Part shown: positions 33,319 through 44,697 of the stretch, in pieces
How the letters are laid out: every line of letters begins with the position of its first letter
Position numbering within the stretch: the stretch's first letter is position 1
Assembly: GCF_014205155.1 (NCBI RefSeq)
Contig: NZ_JACHMX010000001.1
Coordinates: forward strand, 1,116,001-1,180,000
Source: Amycolatopsis umgeniensis
GTDB lineage: Bacteria > Actinomycetota > Actinomycetes > Mycobacteriales > Pseudonocardiaceae
Length of the DNA: 64,000 nt
Reading direction: 5' to 3'
Program-made: the position numbers and the translations under genes
The notes under the pieces: generated by a model
The model's database searches: none
Seen by the model: the letters and a program-made list of their open reading frames with translations, nothing else
What the model was told of the DNA's origin: nothing

Positions 33319-34728
33319 ATGCCCCAGCGCGCTCTCGCCCTCGCCGTTCTTTGCGCCGTCTCGCTGATGGTCGTCCTCGACGGCTCCATCGTCGCCGTCG
33401 CGCTGCCCGCGATCCAGAACGACCTCGGCTTCACGCCGTCCACTCTGGCCTGGGTGGTCAACGCCTACCTGATCGCCTTCGCCGGACTGCTGCTGTTGTC
33501 CGGGAGACTGGGCGACCTGATCGGCCGGAAACGGGTCTTCTCGGCCGGGCTCGGCGTGTTCACCCTCGCTTCTCTGCTGTGCGGGATCGCGCAGGACCAG
33601 ACTCAGCTCGTCGTGTTCCGCTTCCTGCAAGGCGCGGGCGGCGCGCTCGCGTCAGCGGTCGTGCTCGGCATGATCACCACGCTTTATCCGGAACCGCGGG
33701 CACGGGCGAAGGCCATCGGCGTCTACAGCTTCACCCAGGCCGCGGGCGCGTCGATCGGGCTCATCGCGGGCGGCACGCTCACCCAGCTGCTCGACTGGCA
33801 CTGGACGTTCTTCGTCAACCTGCCGATCGGCGCCGTCGCCCTGGTGATGGCCGCCCGGCTGCTCGCGGACGATCGGGGGCCGGGGCTGCGCGGCGGCACC
33901 GACGTCACCGGCGCCGGACTGGTCACCGGCGGGCTGATGCTGCTGATCTACACGATCGTCAAGGCCGAGGAGTACACCTGGGCCGACACCCGCACGCTCG
34001 GACTGCTCGCGGTGTCGCTGCTGTCGCTCGCCGGATTCGTACTCCGCCAGGCGAAGGCGCGCGAACCGTTGCTGCCGCTGCGGATCTTCCGTGTCCGGGC
34101 GGTGTCCGGGGCGAACTCGGTGATGGTCCTGATGGTCGCCGGGCTGTTCGGTTTCCAGTTCATCACCGCGCTCTACCTGCAGCGGGTGCTCCTGCTCGAC
34201 GCGTTGAGCACCGGATTCGCCTTCCTTCCCGCCCCGGTCTCGATAGCGGTGATGTCGCTGGTCTTCGCCGAGAGGCTCAATCACCGCTTCGGCGCGCGAA
34301 CGGTACTCGTCACCGGGCTTTCGGTGGTCGCGCTGGCGCTCGGTCTCCTCGCCATGGTCGAGGCGGACGGCGACTACGCGACGGACGTCCTGCCCGCGCT
34401 CGTCTTGATGGGCGTCGGGTTCGGCGTGGCGATGCCCGCGTTGATGGGGCAGGCGATGTCCGGCGTCGCCCCCACCGACGCCGGGGTCGCTTCAGGCTTG
34501 ATCAACACCACACAGCAGATCGGCGCGGCGATCGGTACCGCGGTGCTCGCGACCGCCGCCGCGTCCCGCACCGGATCCCTGCTGACCGAAGGTGCGGCAG
34601 CGCCCGAAGCACTCACCAGCGGGTACAGGACCGCGTACGCATTGAGCGCCGGGCTACTCGCTCTCGCCGTCTTCGTCGCGGCCGCGGTCCTGCGCAACCG
34701 GAAGGCTCAGGAGGCGATCGTCGCGTAG
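33319..34728 (+). CDS. MFS efflux transporter, DHA2/EmrB type
   Basis: 469-residue drug:proton antiporter with about 14 membrane helices. Motif C-type and substrate motifs are visible: LDGSIVAVALPAIQNDLGF, GRLGDLIGRKRVF (motif A), FRFLQGAGGAL, GGTLTQLLDWHWTFFVNLP (the DHA2 W-R/W-F-N-P signature). Probably exports a hydrophobic toxic compound recognised by the divergent HxlR regulator. Convergent 22-bp overlap with the nitrilase gene at its 3' end. ATG at 33319. Confidence 0.92.
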   Translation: MPQRALALAVLCAVSLMVVLDGSIVAVALPAIQNDLGFTPSTLAWVVNAYLIAFAGLLLLSGRLGDLIGRKRVFSAGLGVFTLASLLCGIAQDQTQLVVFRFLQGAGGALASAVVLGMITTLYPEPRARAKAIGVYSFTQAAGASIGLIAGGTLTQLLDWHWTFFVNLPIGAVALVMAARLLADDRGPGLRGGTDVTGAGLVTGGLMLLIYTIVKAEEYTWADTRTLGLLAVSLLSLAGFVLRQAKAREPLLPLRIFRVRAVSGANSVMVLMVAGLFGFQFITALYLQRVLLLDALSTGFAFLPAPVSIAVMSLVFAERLNHRFGARTVLVTGLSVVALALGLLAMVEADGDYATDVLPALVLMGVGFGVAMPALMGQAMSGVAPTDAGVASGLINTTQQIGAAIGTAVLATAAASRTGSLLTEGAAAPEALTSGYRTAYALSAGLLALAVFVAAAVLRNRKAQEAIVA

Positions 34729-35411
34729 GCCCATTCGGAGACTTCGCCGCCGAGCCGCACCTCGGCGGCGCCTCCGGGTTTCCAGACCCCGCTGCCGCCG
34801 AACGCGGCCATCCCGCCGGTCTTGCCGGAATACTGGGAAAGCACCACCCACATCCCGTGTCCGGCCGCCACGCCGACCTGATCCAGCAGCCGCTGCTCCT
34901 GGCCGTCGCTGAAGAGCGCACTGAGCACGTAGACCTCGGCGCCGACTTCGGCGAGTTCCCTGGAGTGATCCGGGTTGGCGGCGTCGAGACAGATCGCGAG
35001 ACCGAGGCGCTTGCCGCCGACGTCGATGATCACCTGGCGATCGCCGGCGTCGAACAGCTCTTCCTCGCTGTTGTGCAGATTGCGTTTCGCATAGGTGGCA
35101 ACGGTTTCCCCGTCCGGACCGAGGACGAGCGAGCCGATGTACCTGCGGCCGTCCTCCACGAGCGGAAGCCCGATGACGGCGTGGACACGGCGGGCCCGGC
35201 AAGCGTCGCGGAGCGGTTCGAGGCGTGGATCGTCCTGGGCCAGCCAGAGTCCCGGATCGGCGGCGAGCGCCTCGAACTCCAGGCCGGTCAGGGAAAGTTC
35301 GGGGAAGACACCGAGGTCGGCCTCCGCGATCCGGAGGAGCCTCGCGTGTTCGGCGATGTTCGCGGACAGATCCGCGGGGACGGTGAACGGCTGCACGGTG
35401 GCGACACGCAT
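34707..35411 (-). CDS. Carbon-nitrogen hydrolase (nitrilase superfamily)
   Basis: 234-residue amidase/nitrilase-fold enzyme with the complete catalytic triad: Glu38 (VFPELSLTG), Lys109 (YAKRNLH) and Cys141 (LAICLDAANPDH). It lacks long insertions, so omega-amidase- or carbamoylase-like small amide hydrolysis is plausible; the substrate is unknown. Separate from its neighbours: convergent with the MFS gene, and downstream of the SRPBCC gene on the same strand by 9 bases, so it may be the last gene of the sigma-factor operon. Confidence 0.88.
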   Translation of the reverse strand: MRVATVQPFTVPADLSANIAEHARLLRIAEADLGVFPELSLTGLEFEALAADPGLWLAQDDPRLEPLRDACRARRVHAVIGLPLVEDGRRYIGSLVLGPDGETVATYAKRNLHNSEEELFDAGDRQVIIDVGGKRLGLAICLDAANPDHSRELAEVGAEVYVLSALFSDGQEQRLLDQVGVAAGHGMWVVLSQYSGKTGGMAAFGGSGVWKPGGAAEVRLGGEVSEWAYATIAS

Positions 35412-35420
35412 GGCCGGAGC

Positions 35421-35894
35421 CTAACCCGCCGATGCCCCCAGATACCCCTGTAATCCGTGTTGCCCGCGTCGCATCATGAGCGCGTGGTTGATCCGGAATA
35501 CCGGCCTGGCGATGCGATCGAGCTTACGCAGCAACGGTTTCCGCGCTTCGACCTCTTGAGTGATCTCCAGCCTGGTGCCGCTGTCCACCGGGATCAGGGC
35601 GCCGGCCAGCATCCCCTCCAGGTCACCGCTGAGCAGGACCCGCACCCGGCCCTCGCGCTCGTCCTGCCGATCGCGGTGCATCCGCACTGTCAACGCGTAC
35701 GGAAGCCGGGAGCGGCAGACGAGCTCCGCGGTGTCCTCGTCGACCTGGCTGACCGAACGGACGTCACGCCACCACAACGGATACGCGGCGAGGTCGACGA
35801 CGGCGTCGAACACCGCCTTGGGTGAAGCGGGAAGCACCCACGTGTCGCGGAAGCGGTATCGACCGCCTCCGCGACCCGTGAGCGAGCCCGTCAT
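35421..35894 (-). CDS. SRPBCC (START-like) family protein
   Basis: 157-residue protein with the helix-grip fold: RFRDTWVLPASPKAVFDAVVDLAAYPLWWRDV, a basic strand region and a final helix (LRKLDRIARPVFRINHALMMRRGQ). Family members bind lipids, aromatic polyketides or help maturation of other proteins; no ligand can be named. It overlaps the anti-sigma gene by ATGA, so it belongs to the ECF operon. Confidence 0.85.
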   Translation of the reverse strand: MTGSLTGRGGGRYRFRDTWVLPASPKAVFDAVVDLAAYPLWWRDVRSVSQVDEDTAELVCRSRLPYALTVRMHRDRQDEREGRVRVLLSGDLEGMLAGALIPVDSGTRLEITQEVEARKPLLRKLDRIARPVFRINHALMMRRGQHGLQGYLGASAG

Positions 35895-36601
35895 GCCTGC
35901 GCCGACACCAGGTTCCGGCCGTCCATCGTCACGACGTCGACCGAAGCAACGTCGGCGGGAGCGACCAGTGCGGAACCGTCGATCCCGGTGCCTTCCTTCT
36001 CGCCCTTGGCCGACACCAGCCAGCTGCCCGCGTTGACCCGCTCACCGCTCTTGGTCACCACGACGAGCTGACACTTCTCGCCCTCACGGACGCCTTCCGC
36101 CTTCGCGTGGAGCCGGACCCAGCCCGCGGCCGGGACGACCCGGACAGCCAGCTGTGCCCCCGTGTCGCGATCGGTGGCCGCGAGATCGCGGGTGCCTGCC
36201 ACCGGGGTGGTCACCGTCGGCACCGGCAAGGCCACCGTGGACGGTTCCGGCGACGTCTGCCGTCCGACCAGCACGCCCGCGCCCAGTGCCACCACGACCA
36301 GCACGGCCGCACCGGCGACGGCGAGAAGCCGTCGAGGCTTGCGTTCCTGAGTGCCTTCTTCGTCGCGGACCTGACGCAACGTGCGCTGCAGGAGCAGGTC
36401 GCCTCCGTCAGGAGGTCCTTCGAGGAACGCCTCCGGCGGCACCTCGTCGAGGTGATACCGAAGCTCCCCCAGCTCACGCACCTCACGGCGGCATGCGGGG
36501 CAGTTCGCCAGATGTGTTTCGAACGTGGCCGCTTCCGCCGGGGTCAACCCGCCGAGGACGTAGGCGGCGAGCTGGCCCTGGTCGTGTCCCACCGTGCTCA
36601 T
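35891..36601 (-). CDS. Membrane anti-sigma factor with zinc-finger (ZAS) domain
   Basis: 236 residues. The N-terminal cytoplasmic anti-sigma domain has the zinc motif His30-x3-Cys34-x2-Cys37 (THLANCPACRREV). One membrane helix lies at about 92-112 (LLAVAGAAVLVVVALGAGVLV). The C-terminal extracytoplasmic domain (DUF-type, GEKCQLVVVTKSGERVNAGSW) is the sensory part. It overlaps the sigma gene by ATGA and presumably holds the sigma factor inactive until an envelope signal triggers proteolysis. Confidence 0.93.
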   Translation of the reverse strand: MSTVGHDQGQLAAYVLGGLTPAEAATFETHLANCPACRREVRELGELRYHLDEVPPEAFLEGPPDGGDLLLQRTLRQVRDEEGTQERKPRRLLAVAGAAVLVVVALGAGVLVGRQTSPEPSTVALPVPTVTTPVAGTRDLAATDRDTGAQLAVRVVPAAGWVRLHAKAEGVREGEKCQLVVVTKSGERVNAGSWLVSAKGEKEGTGIDGSALVAPADVASVDVVTMDGRNLVSAQA

Positions 36602-37149
36602 CGCGCTACCTCCTTCCCGGTTCCCGACATCACGGCTCTGAGCGCCCGTAACGCGTAATAAGATCTCGACTTAACGGTACCCGGGGCCACGCCCAGGGAT
36701 CTCGCCGCTTCGGCCACCGTCCGGCCCCGGTAGTAGATCTCCACCAGGACCTCACGATGTTCCGTGGACAGGCCGTCCATCGCCCCGAGCACGGCCATGG
36801 AATCCACGACGCCTTGCGCGTGGTCCTTCGACACCGCGGGGGTCGGCACGCCTTCTTCGGGCTCCGCCACTTCCGGCGGCCGCGCCGCCCTGGCGCGGGC
36901 GCGATCGGTGATGATGTTCCGGGCGACCGTGAGCAGCCAGCCCCGCACCGATCCCTTCGCGTCGTTCTCCAGGTCTTCGGCATGTTTCCAAGCCCGGACC
37001 AGGGTCTCCTGCACGACGTCCTCCGCGGCCGCGCGGTCCCCGGTCAGCCTCGTCGCGTACGCCAGCAGGCTTCGCCCGTGTTCGGCGTACAAGTGCCGGA
37101 CCAAGTCCTCGCCTTTGGCCTTTTTGGGCCGCCAGCCTCCGATCGCCAC
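36598..37149 (-). CDS. ECF RNA polymerase sigma factor
   Basis: 183 residues: region 2 (LVRHLYAEHGRSLLAYATRLTGDRAAAEDVVQETLVRAWKHA), linker, region 4 (LSTEHREVLVEIYYRGRTVAEAARSLGVAPGTVKSRSYYALRAL). The TVKSRSYYALRAL end is typical of SigL/ECF groups paired with ZAS anti-sigma factors. GTG 37149 is preceded by GGGAGG. First gene of the sigma/anti-sigma/SRPBCC operon. The regulated envelope function is unknown. Confidence 0.94.
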   Translation of the reverse strand: MAIGGWRPKKAKGEDLVRHLYAEHGRSLLAYATRLTGDRAAAEDVVQETLVRAWKHAEDLENDAKGSVRGWLLTVARNIITDRARARAARPPEVAEPEEGVPTPAVSKDHAQGVVDSMAVLGAMDGLSTEHREVLVEIYYRGRTVAEAARSLGVAPGTVKSRSYYALRALRAVMSGTGKEVAR

Positions 37150-37327
37150 TCGTGTCCTCCCGACGGTCTTCTGGGTCGGCGAGGACAGTACTGCAACCCG
37201 CAGGGGGAGAGTGGATCGTTCGGCGCGCGCCGCGATCGAACTGTGCATCGGCACCGGCCTCTCCTCGGTTCTCCATGCCGCCTCCTCTTGCCTCCCACAC
37301 GGACGGTGCGTCGATGCGGTTCAACCG

Positions 37328-37360
37328 GGTCTTGTCCGGGTCTTGTCCGGGGCTTGTCGA
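37328..37360. repeat. Three tandem 11-bp repeats
   Basis: GGGTCTTGTCC twice, then GGGGCTTGTCG, head to tail, in the divergent gap between the sigma-factor gene and the lipoprotein gene. Their 11-bp period places copies on one DNA face. The rest of 37150-37429 shows nothing I recognise. Confidence 0.7.
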
Positions 37361-37429
37361 TCACCGAAGGCGCTCGTATGCTGACGCCTCCGGACTCCGC
37401 CGCCGCCTGATTCCCGGGAGGGACGAGGC

Positions 37430-38068
37430 GTGCCAAGGAAACTCGCGGCCGTTCTGCTGGCGGTGGCCTTCGCGGCGGGTTGCGGTGCCGAACCCGGTTT
37501 CACCGCGACGCTGACGGATCCGGTGAACGTCGACCTGAGCTGGCCCGACGACGATCCGGACGTCGCGGGCCGGATCGTCGAATACACCACCGATCCGCAC
37601 GGCGAATACACGATCCTGCAGTTCGTGCCGCCGAGGCAGACGACCTACCGGCATCCGGACCTGATCCCGGAAACGCGGTTCTACTACCGGATCCGGCCCT
37701 TCTACGGAGCCGTTTCGGAGGCCATCACGGTTTCCGGGCCGCTGGTTTCCGGCTCGGCCGGGCCGGCGGTCTCGCTGCGCACGGGTGGCCAGGCAGCCGC
37801 TCCGGCGGCGTTCCGGGCGGAACCTGGGGCCGAAGAGATGGTGCGGTTCACCTGGGCCGACCGATCCAGTGACGAGGACGGTTTCCTCGTGGAGATCAGG
37901 AAACCCGGCGCTCCGGATTTCGTGCCGATCGAGATGTCCGATCCGGGGACGACGTCGGCGGGGCTCGCTTCGATGCCCGGCGAAGCAGGGGCCTCGTACC
38001 GGCTGCGTGCCTTCTACTACGGGCCCGCGTCACCCGTGCTGGACCTCGTGAGTGGTAGGGACGGTTAG
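37430..38068 (+). CDS. Lipoprotein with two fibronectin-III-like segments
   Basis: 212 residues. Lipobox FAAGCGAEP gives a lipid-modified Cys at about residue 18. Two beta-sandwich repeats follow (VNVDLSWPDDDPDVAGRIVEY...RFYYRIRPFYG and MVRFTWADRSSDEDGFLVEI...SYRLRAFYYG), the FN3 pattern with the Trp and Tyr positions. Anchored on the outer face of the membrane; role unknown. GTG start at 37430. It ends just ahead of a palindromic repeat facing uvrA. Confidence 0.75.
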   Translation: MPRKLAAVLLAVAFAAGCGAEPGFTATLTDPVNVDLSWPDDDPDVAGRIVEYTTDPHGEYTILQFVPPRQTTYRHPDLIPETRFYYRIRPFYGAVSEAITVSGPLVSGSAGPAVSLRTGGQAAAPAAFRAEPGAEEMVRFTWADRSSDEDGFLVEIRKPGAPDFVPIEMSDPGTTSAGLASMPGEAGASYRLRAFYYGPASPVLDLVSGRDG

Positions 38069-38112
38069 AACCGAGAGTGCCTTGGGTCTGGGTGCTGTTG
38101 TTCGTGAGTCCC

Positions 38113-38169
38113 GGTCCGTGAAGGGCTCCTTGCCTACCCTGAAGGTAGGGAAGGAGGCCTTCACGGACC
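38113..38169. repeat. Intergenic palindromic repeat, copy 5
   Basis: GGTCCGTGAAGG...CCTTCACGGACC hairpin with inner CCTAC/GTAGG arms and the loop segment CCTGAAGG. Between the convergent lipoprotein and uvrA genes. Confidence 0.88.
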
Positions 38170-38177
38170 TCGGGACC

Positions 38178-41033
<2,856 letters not shown>

Positions 41034-41110
41034 GCCAGGGTCCCTTCAGGTTTCATTCTCAGCTGCGGTCGCCGTCCCGGTCGATAGCTGCACGGGCGGC
41101 CTCTTCCATG

Positions 41111-42334
41111 CTACGAGGCACCACCGACAGAAACTGATTCCGAGTCCTTGACCTGCGGTTTTCCAGGATTCTCGCGTCGATCCCGGCGAGCGGTGAGCCA
41201 CCGGTGGACCGGCCGTTCCACGCCCGCGGTGATCGCCCAGCCCCCGAGTACGGCGGCGGCCAGCACGATGGGGAGACGCAGCCAGCCGGGGACGCCGACG
41301 TTCAGCAGGGCACGGGCCAGGATGTAACCGAGTTCCTGGTGCACCAGATAAAGACCATACGAGATGCCCGCGAGCCAGGTGACAGCCGGGGCGACCCGGG
41401 TGAGGCCGGGGAAGCGCCAGTCCGGCCCCCGCGCCGCGAGACACACGGCCAGCAGCATGATCGCGAACCCGGCGAGCGACGGCCAGCGTTCGGGATCATT
41501 GGGCAGGGCCTGGTGGAACGGGAAGACCTGCAGGTCCTGCGCGGCGCAGGCGGCGAGCAGGAAGAGCGCGAGATGCCAGTGCGCCAGCCGTCGTTTCGCC
41601 CACAGCCAGATCGCGATCCCGATGGCGAAGACGTGGACGCGATGCAGGCCCAGGCCGTAGAAGAAGGTCTCCGTGAGTTTCGACGTGGACACCGGGTCGA
41701 ACACGACGAACCGGAGGAAGAGCGGGATCAGGATCAGCGCCCAGAGCAGCCCGACGGTGAGCCGGTGCGTGCGCCACCGGCGTGGCCACAGCAGCGCCGC
41801 GGCGATGAACGCGACGAGCTGGACCGGCAACGTCCAGTAGGCGCCGTCGAGGTAGTAGAAGAGTTCGTACCGCCAGCCCCACTCTTGGACCATGCCCAGG
41901 TTGGCGAGCAGATCGGAGCCTGTCGGGACGTACCAGGGCGACGGATCCGACGGTGGGCCCTGCGGGACGCCGAAGAGGAAGCCGGTGACGCCGGGCGGGA
42001 ACGGCAGGCCGCTGAACCGGATCGTCGCGTACCGCGCGACGACATAGGTGACGGCCACCGCGACCAGATACGCGGGCACCAGCCGCGCGACCCGGTTCCA
42101 CAGCCACCGCCGAGGTTCACCCTTTCGAAGGCTCGCGCACACGAAGAAGGCGGAGATCACCAAAAGGATGGCCGCACCGAACTGAGCGGTGACCCGAAAG
42201 GGGTACCCCACCAGTTCCGGATGCAGGAGAGCACCCTGATGGGTGACGTGCCCGAGCATGACCGCGAACACGGCGACCACGCGGAGGACGTCCCAGCTGA
42301 TCTTGCGCGGAGCGCGCGGCGAGGCGTCGGGCAC
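41111..42334 (-). CDS. Acyltransferase 3 family membrane protein
   Basis: 407 residues, about ten membrane helices. It starts with RKISWDVLRVVAVFAVMLGHVTHQG, the acyltransferase-3 signature carrying the conserved Arg and His, and contains SAFFVCASLRKG and ISYGLYLVHQELGYILARAL. Such proteins O-acylate extracytoplasmic sugars, lipids or antibiotics. GTG 42334 chosen from the family N-terminus; upstream in-frame codons are antisense to the MBL gene. It lies 77 bases upstream of uvrA on the same strand but is probably unrelated in function. Confidence 0.85.
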   Translation of the reverse strand: MPDASPRAPRKISWDVLRVVAVFAVMLGHVTHQGALLHPELVGYPFRVTAQFGAAILLVISAFFVCASLRKGEPRRWLWNRVARLVPAYLVAVAVTYVVARYATIRFSGLPFPPGVTGFLFGVPQGPPSDPSPWYVPTGSDLLANLGMVQEWGWRYELFYYLDGAYWTLPVQLVAFIAAALLWPRRWRTHRLTVGLLWALILIPLFLRFVVFDPVSTSKLTETFFYGLGLHRVHVFAIGIAIWLWAKRRLAHWHLALFLLAACAAQDLQVFPFHQALPNDPERWPSLAGFAIMLLAVCLAARGPDWRFPGLTRVAPAVTWLAGISYGLYLVHQELGYILARALLNVGVPGWLRLPIVLAAAVLGGWAITAGVERPVHRWLTARRDRRENPGKPQVKDSESVSVGGAS

Positions 42335-42442
42335 GGTGGTCCTGTGGTTCGGCTTGGCGGGGCGACGCGAGCCTACGTCCCACTCCTGTGCGTCGCCTGT
42401 GCGGGTGGAACCGATTGCAGGCGAACGACTACCGTGTGCGGT

Positions 42443-43120
42443 GTGAACATCGTCGAGACCTACACCGGGCACGTCGAGCCCGGCGGTGACGCCGCCCGTC
42501 GCACCCTGGACGCACTCACCATCACGAAGCTGTCTGTCGGTCCGATGGACAACAACGCGTATCTGCTCGTCTGCCGCGCCGAGAACGAAGCACTGCTGAT
42601 CGACGCCGCGAACGACCCGGAACGGATCTCCGACCTCATCGGCCACGGCCCCGACCGGCCCGCGCTGAAGACCGTCGTGACCACCCATCAGCACCAGGAC
42701 CACTGGCAGGCCCTCGGCGCCGTCGCCGGCGCGAACGGCTCGAACACCGCCGCCCACCCGCTGGACGCCGAGCCGCTGCCGATCCCGCCGGACTTCCTCG
42801 TCGAACACGGCGACACGGTCAAGGTCGGGCAGATCACCCTCGAGGTGATCCACCTGCGCGGCCACACCCCCGGCTCGATCGCGCTGCTGTACCGCGACCC
42901 GGCCGGGCACCCGCACCTGTTCACCGGCGACTCCCTGTTCCCGGGCGGGGTGGGGAAGACGAATTCGCCGGAGAAGTTCAAGTCGCTGGTCGACGATGTG
43001 GAGTCGCGGATCTTCGGTGAACTGCCGGATGAGACGTGGTTCTACCCGGGGCACGGGGACGACTCGACTCTTGGTGAGCAGCGGCCGCACGTGGCGGAGT
43101 GGCGCGAACGCGGCTGGTGA
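42443..43120 (+). CDS. MBL-fold metallo-hydrolase (glyoxalase II-like)
   Basis: 225-residue beta-lactamase-fold hydrolase with metal motif HQHQDH (His82, His84, Asp86, His87), then RGHTPGSIALLY, FTGDSLFPGG and YPGHGDDST. The pattern matches hydroxyacylglutathione-hydrolase-like thioester hydrolases, which in actinobacteria would use mycothiol or coenzyme A conjugates. GTG start at 42443 chosen so the conserved VETYTGHVEPGG begins the protein. Divergent from the acyltransferase; strong terminator follows. Confidence 0.9.
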   Translation: MNIVETYTGHVEPGGDAARRTLDALTITKLSVGPMDNNAYLLVCRAENEALLIDAANDPERISDLIGHGPDRPALKTVVTTHQHQDHWQALGAVAGANGSNTAAHPLDAEPLPIPPDFLVEHGDTVKVGQITLEVIHLRGHTPGSIALLYRDPAGHPHLFTGDSLFPGGVGKTNSPEKFKSLVDDVESRIFGELPDETWFYPGHGDDSTLGEQRPHVAEWRERGW

Positions 43121-43135
43121 ACTGAAGCGTTTCGG

Positions 43136-43168
43136 AACGGGGCCGCCTACCCAGTAGGCGGCCCCGTT
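43136..43168 (+). terminator. Terminator after the MBL hydrolase gene
   Basis: Perfect 15-bp stem AACGGGGCCGCCTAC / GTAGGCGGCCCCGTT with a 3-base loop and TTT tail. Confidence 0.92.
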
Positions 43169-43203
43169 TTCGTTGCAGGACGGCTAAATCCGGAACGCAC
43201 CCG

Positions 43204-43608
43204 TCAGACACCGACGACTTCGACCATGCTGCCCAGGCCTTTGAAGTCGTCTTCGTTCCGGGTATAGAGCGGCAATGCTCGCGAAGACGCTATGGCGGCG
43301 ATCATCAGATCCATCCGCCGAGGCTTCGGATCCCGGTTCGCCGCGAGAACCAGCGCGACCAACGTTCCATACCGCGCAGCGGCGTCACCGTCGAACGGAA
43401 GCGGGGCGAAGTCGACGATCGCGGCACCGAGTTTCTCGGTGCGCGCCGCGCGGACCGCGCCGTCCTTCGCCATCGCCACCCCTTGATGGAGCTCAGCCAC
43501 GGTGACGGCGGTGAGCTCCGGGATCTTGGGCAACGTCGCGGGGTCAAGCAAACCAAGGTCGATGTAGGTGCAGGTGTCGAGCACGCCTGCCTCGTGACGC
43601 TCAGCCAC
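43204..43608 (-). CDS. PIN-domain RNase toxin (VapC type)
   Basis: 134-residue ribonuclease toxin. The acidic metal-binding set of PIN domains is present: Asp11 (VLDTCTYIDL), Glu39 (VAELHQG), Asp100 (MDLMIAAIA) and Asp120/121 (TRNEDDF). GTG 43608 overlaps the end of the antitoxin gene by 8 bases, the usual coupling. Likely cleaves tRNA or rRNA when freed from its antitoxin. Confidence 0.9.
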   Translation of the reverse strand: MAERHEAGVLDTCTYIDLGLLDPATLPKIPELTAVTVAELHQGVAMAKDGAVRAARTEKLGAAIVDFAPLPFDGDAAARYGTLVALVLAANRDPKPRRMDLMIAAIASSRALPLYTRNEDDFKGLGSMVEVVGV

Positions 43609-43879
43609 GGCGCTGCTCCCACACGTCGCCAGAATCAACACGGTCTTCAGTTCCGAAGAACCCGTCAGCTTCTTGCCGCATCTGAGCCGCCTCGACCCTG
43701 GGCAACCCACGATGCCGCTGGACCAGTTCCTCGGCGGTCAGGCGCCGTCTACGCGGTATCGGCCGCAGCTCAGCCACTTCGACACCGTTGCGGGTGACAT
43801 GGTAGATCTCGCCGGCCTCGACGGCGTCCATGACGGCGGCGGAGTTGTTGCGAAACTCGCGCTGAGTGATCACCTTCAT
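43601..43879 (-). CDS. Phd/YefM-type antitoxin of the PIN toxin
   Basis: 92 residues: MKVITQREFRNNSAAVMDAVEAGEIYHVTRNGVEVAELRPI is the Phd/YefM DNA-binding fold, and the C-terminal EELVQRHRGLPRVEAAQMRQEADGF wraps the toxin. Binds and silences the downstream PIN RNase and represses its own promoter (dyad 43879-43909). Sits right after the MBL terminator in an accessory patch. Confidence 0.9.
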   Translation of the reverse strand: MKVITQREFRNNSAAVMDAVEAGEIYHVTRNGVEVAELRPIPRRRRLTAEELVQRHRGLPRVEAAQMRQEADGFFGTEDRVDSGDVWEQRRG

Positions 43880-43909
43880 GAAAGACAAGTGTAGCGATGT
43901 GTAGCTCGA
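43879..43909. promoter_or_regulatory. Operator of the toxin-antitoxin operon
   Basis: Dyad GTGTAGC-N7-GCTACAC (43889-43909) with an extra half-site GTGTAGC overlapping the antitoxin start region. Typical autoregulatory operator position. Confidence 0.65.
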
Positions 43910-44079
43910 CGGGCTACACGCTTCGCCCGGCCGGGGCCAACGAAGAGGAAGTGGCCCCTCGCGTTCACGCCCCACGCGGCGAGCAGGTTCCAAAGTTCGG
44001 GGATGTCCACAATGGACACAACACGCCTCGGTCGGCGAAGATCCCGGGGCTGCGGGCGAGAATGTACCCACCCAGATCG

Positions 44080-44466
44080 CGGACCCGCGACACCTAGTCA
44101 CCGGCCGAGAAGTCGATCGCGCCGTCGGCTCCGCGCGGACTAGCGGGCGACCAGGGGCCTGGTCGACCACATGGAACTCGGCATAGGTCCCACGGGCGCC
44201 AGGCACCAGACCTCCTCCCCTGACTTGAAGTCACCTGCCCCTGGGCCGCTCTCGACCACCACGCCGGACACGTTGTTGCCGATCACCGCGGGCAGTGCCA
44301 CCTGGTCGCGGTAGTCGCCGCGCCGGGCCTGCAGGTCGAGAGGGTTCACGGACGCGGCCAATACGCGCACCAGCACTGACCGGGCCTGGGAGTGGGCCTC
44401 GGCAGCAGCTCCACGCGCATCGAAGTCGACATGCGTCCATCTCGCGACGGATGAACTGTGCGGCAT
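44080..44466 (-). pseudogene. Truncated, frameshifted MDR oxidoreductase
   Basis: From the ATG at 44466 the GroES-like start of a quinone-oxidoreductase is readable ([43 protein letters not shown]...GEEVWCL). About residue 88 the frame is lost; the expected continuation ([10 protein letters not shown]) appears in another frame near 44150-44206, and no Rossmann domain follows. A dead fragment of an otherwise complete gene, in line with other decay in this patch. The 43910-44079 stretch holds nothing recognised. Confidence 0.75.
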
Positions 44467-44580
44467 AATTCCCCTTGACCGTTCACCCCGAGGAATCGAC
44501 CGCTCAGCTCAAGGTCGCCTCAATGAACCTCAGGGCAGACCTGAGCTTGACGAGCGCTCACTCGAGGGGCTTGAATGGTG

Positions 44581-44610
44581 AAGCCCCCGCACCACTAGGT
44601 ACGGGGGCTT
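44581..44610 (+). terminator. Hairpin upstream of the DndB-like gene
   Basis: AAGCCCCCG / CGGGGGCTT stem around a 12-base loop. Probably ends transcription entering from the left; it also marks the end of the decayed segment. The rest of 44467-44697 contains no gene I recognise. Confidence 0.5.
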
Positions 44611-44697
44611 CGCCGAAGCGGCGACGCGCGCCACTCCTATCGCCTCAACAACGACAGGGTACGCGCGTCGCCGCCGTCTCTGAAAGGCACACCTCAG

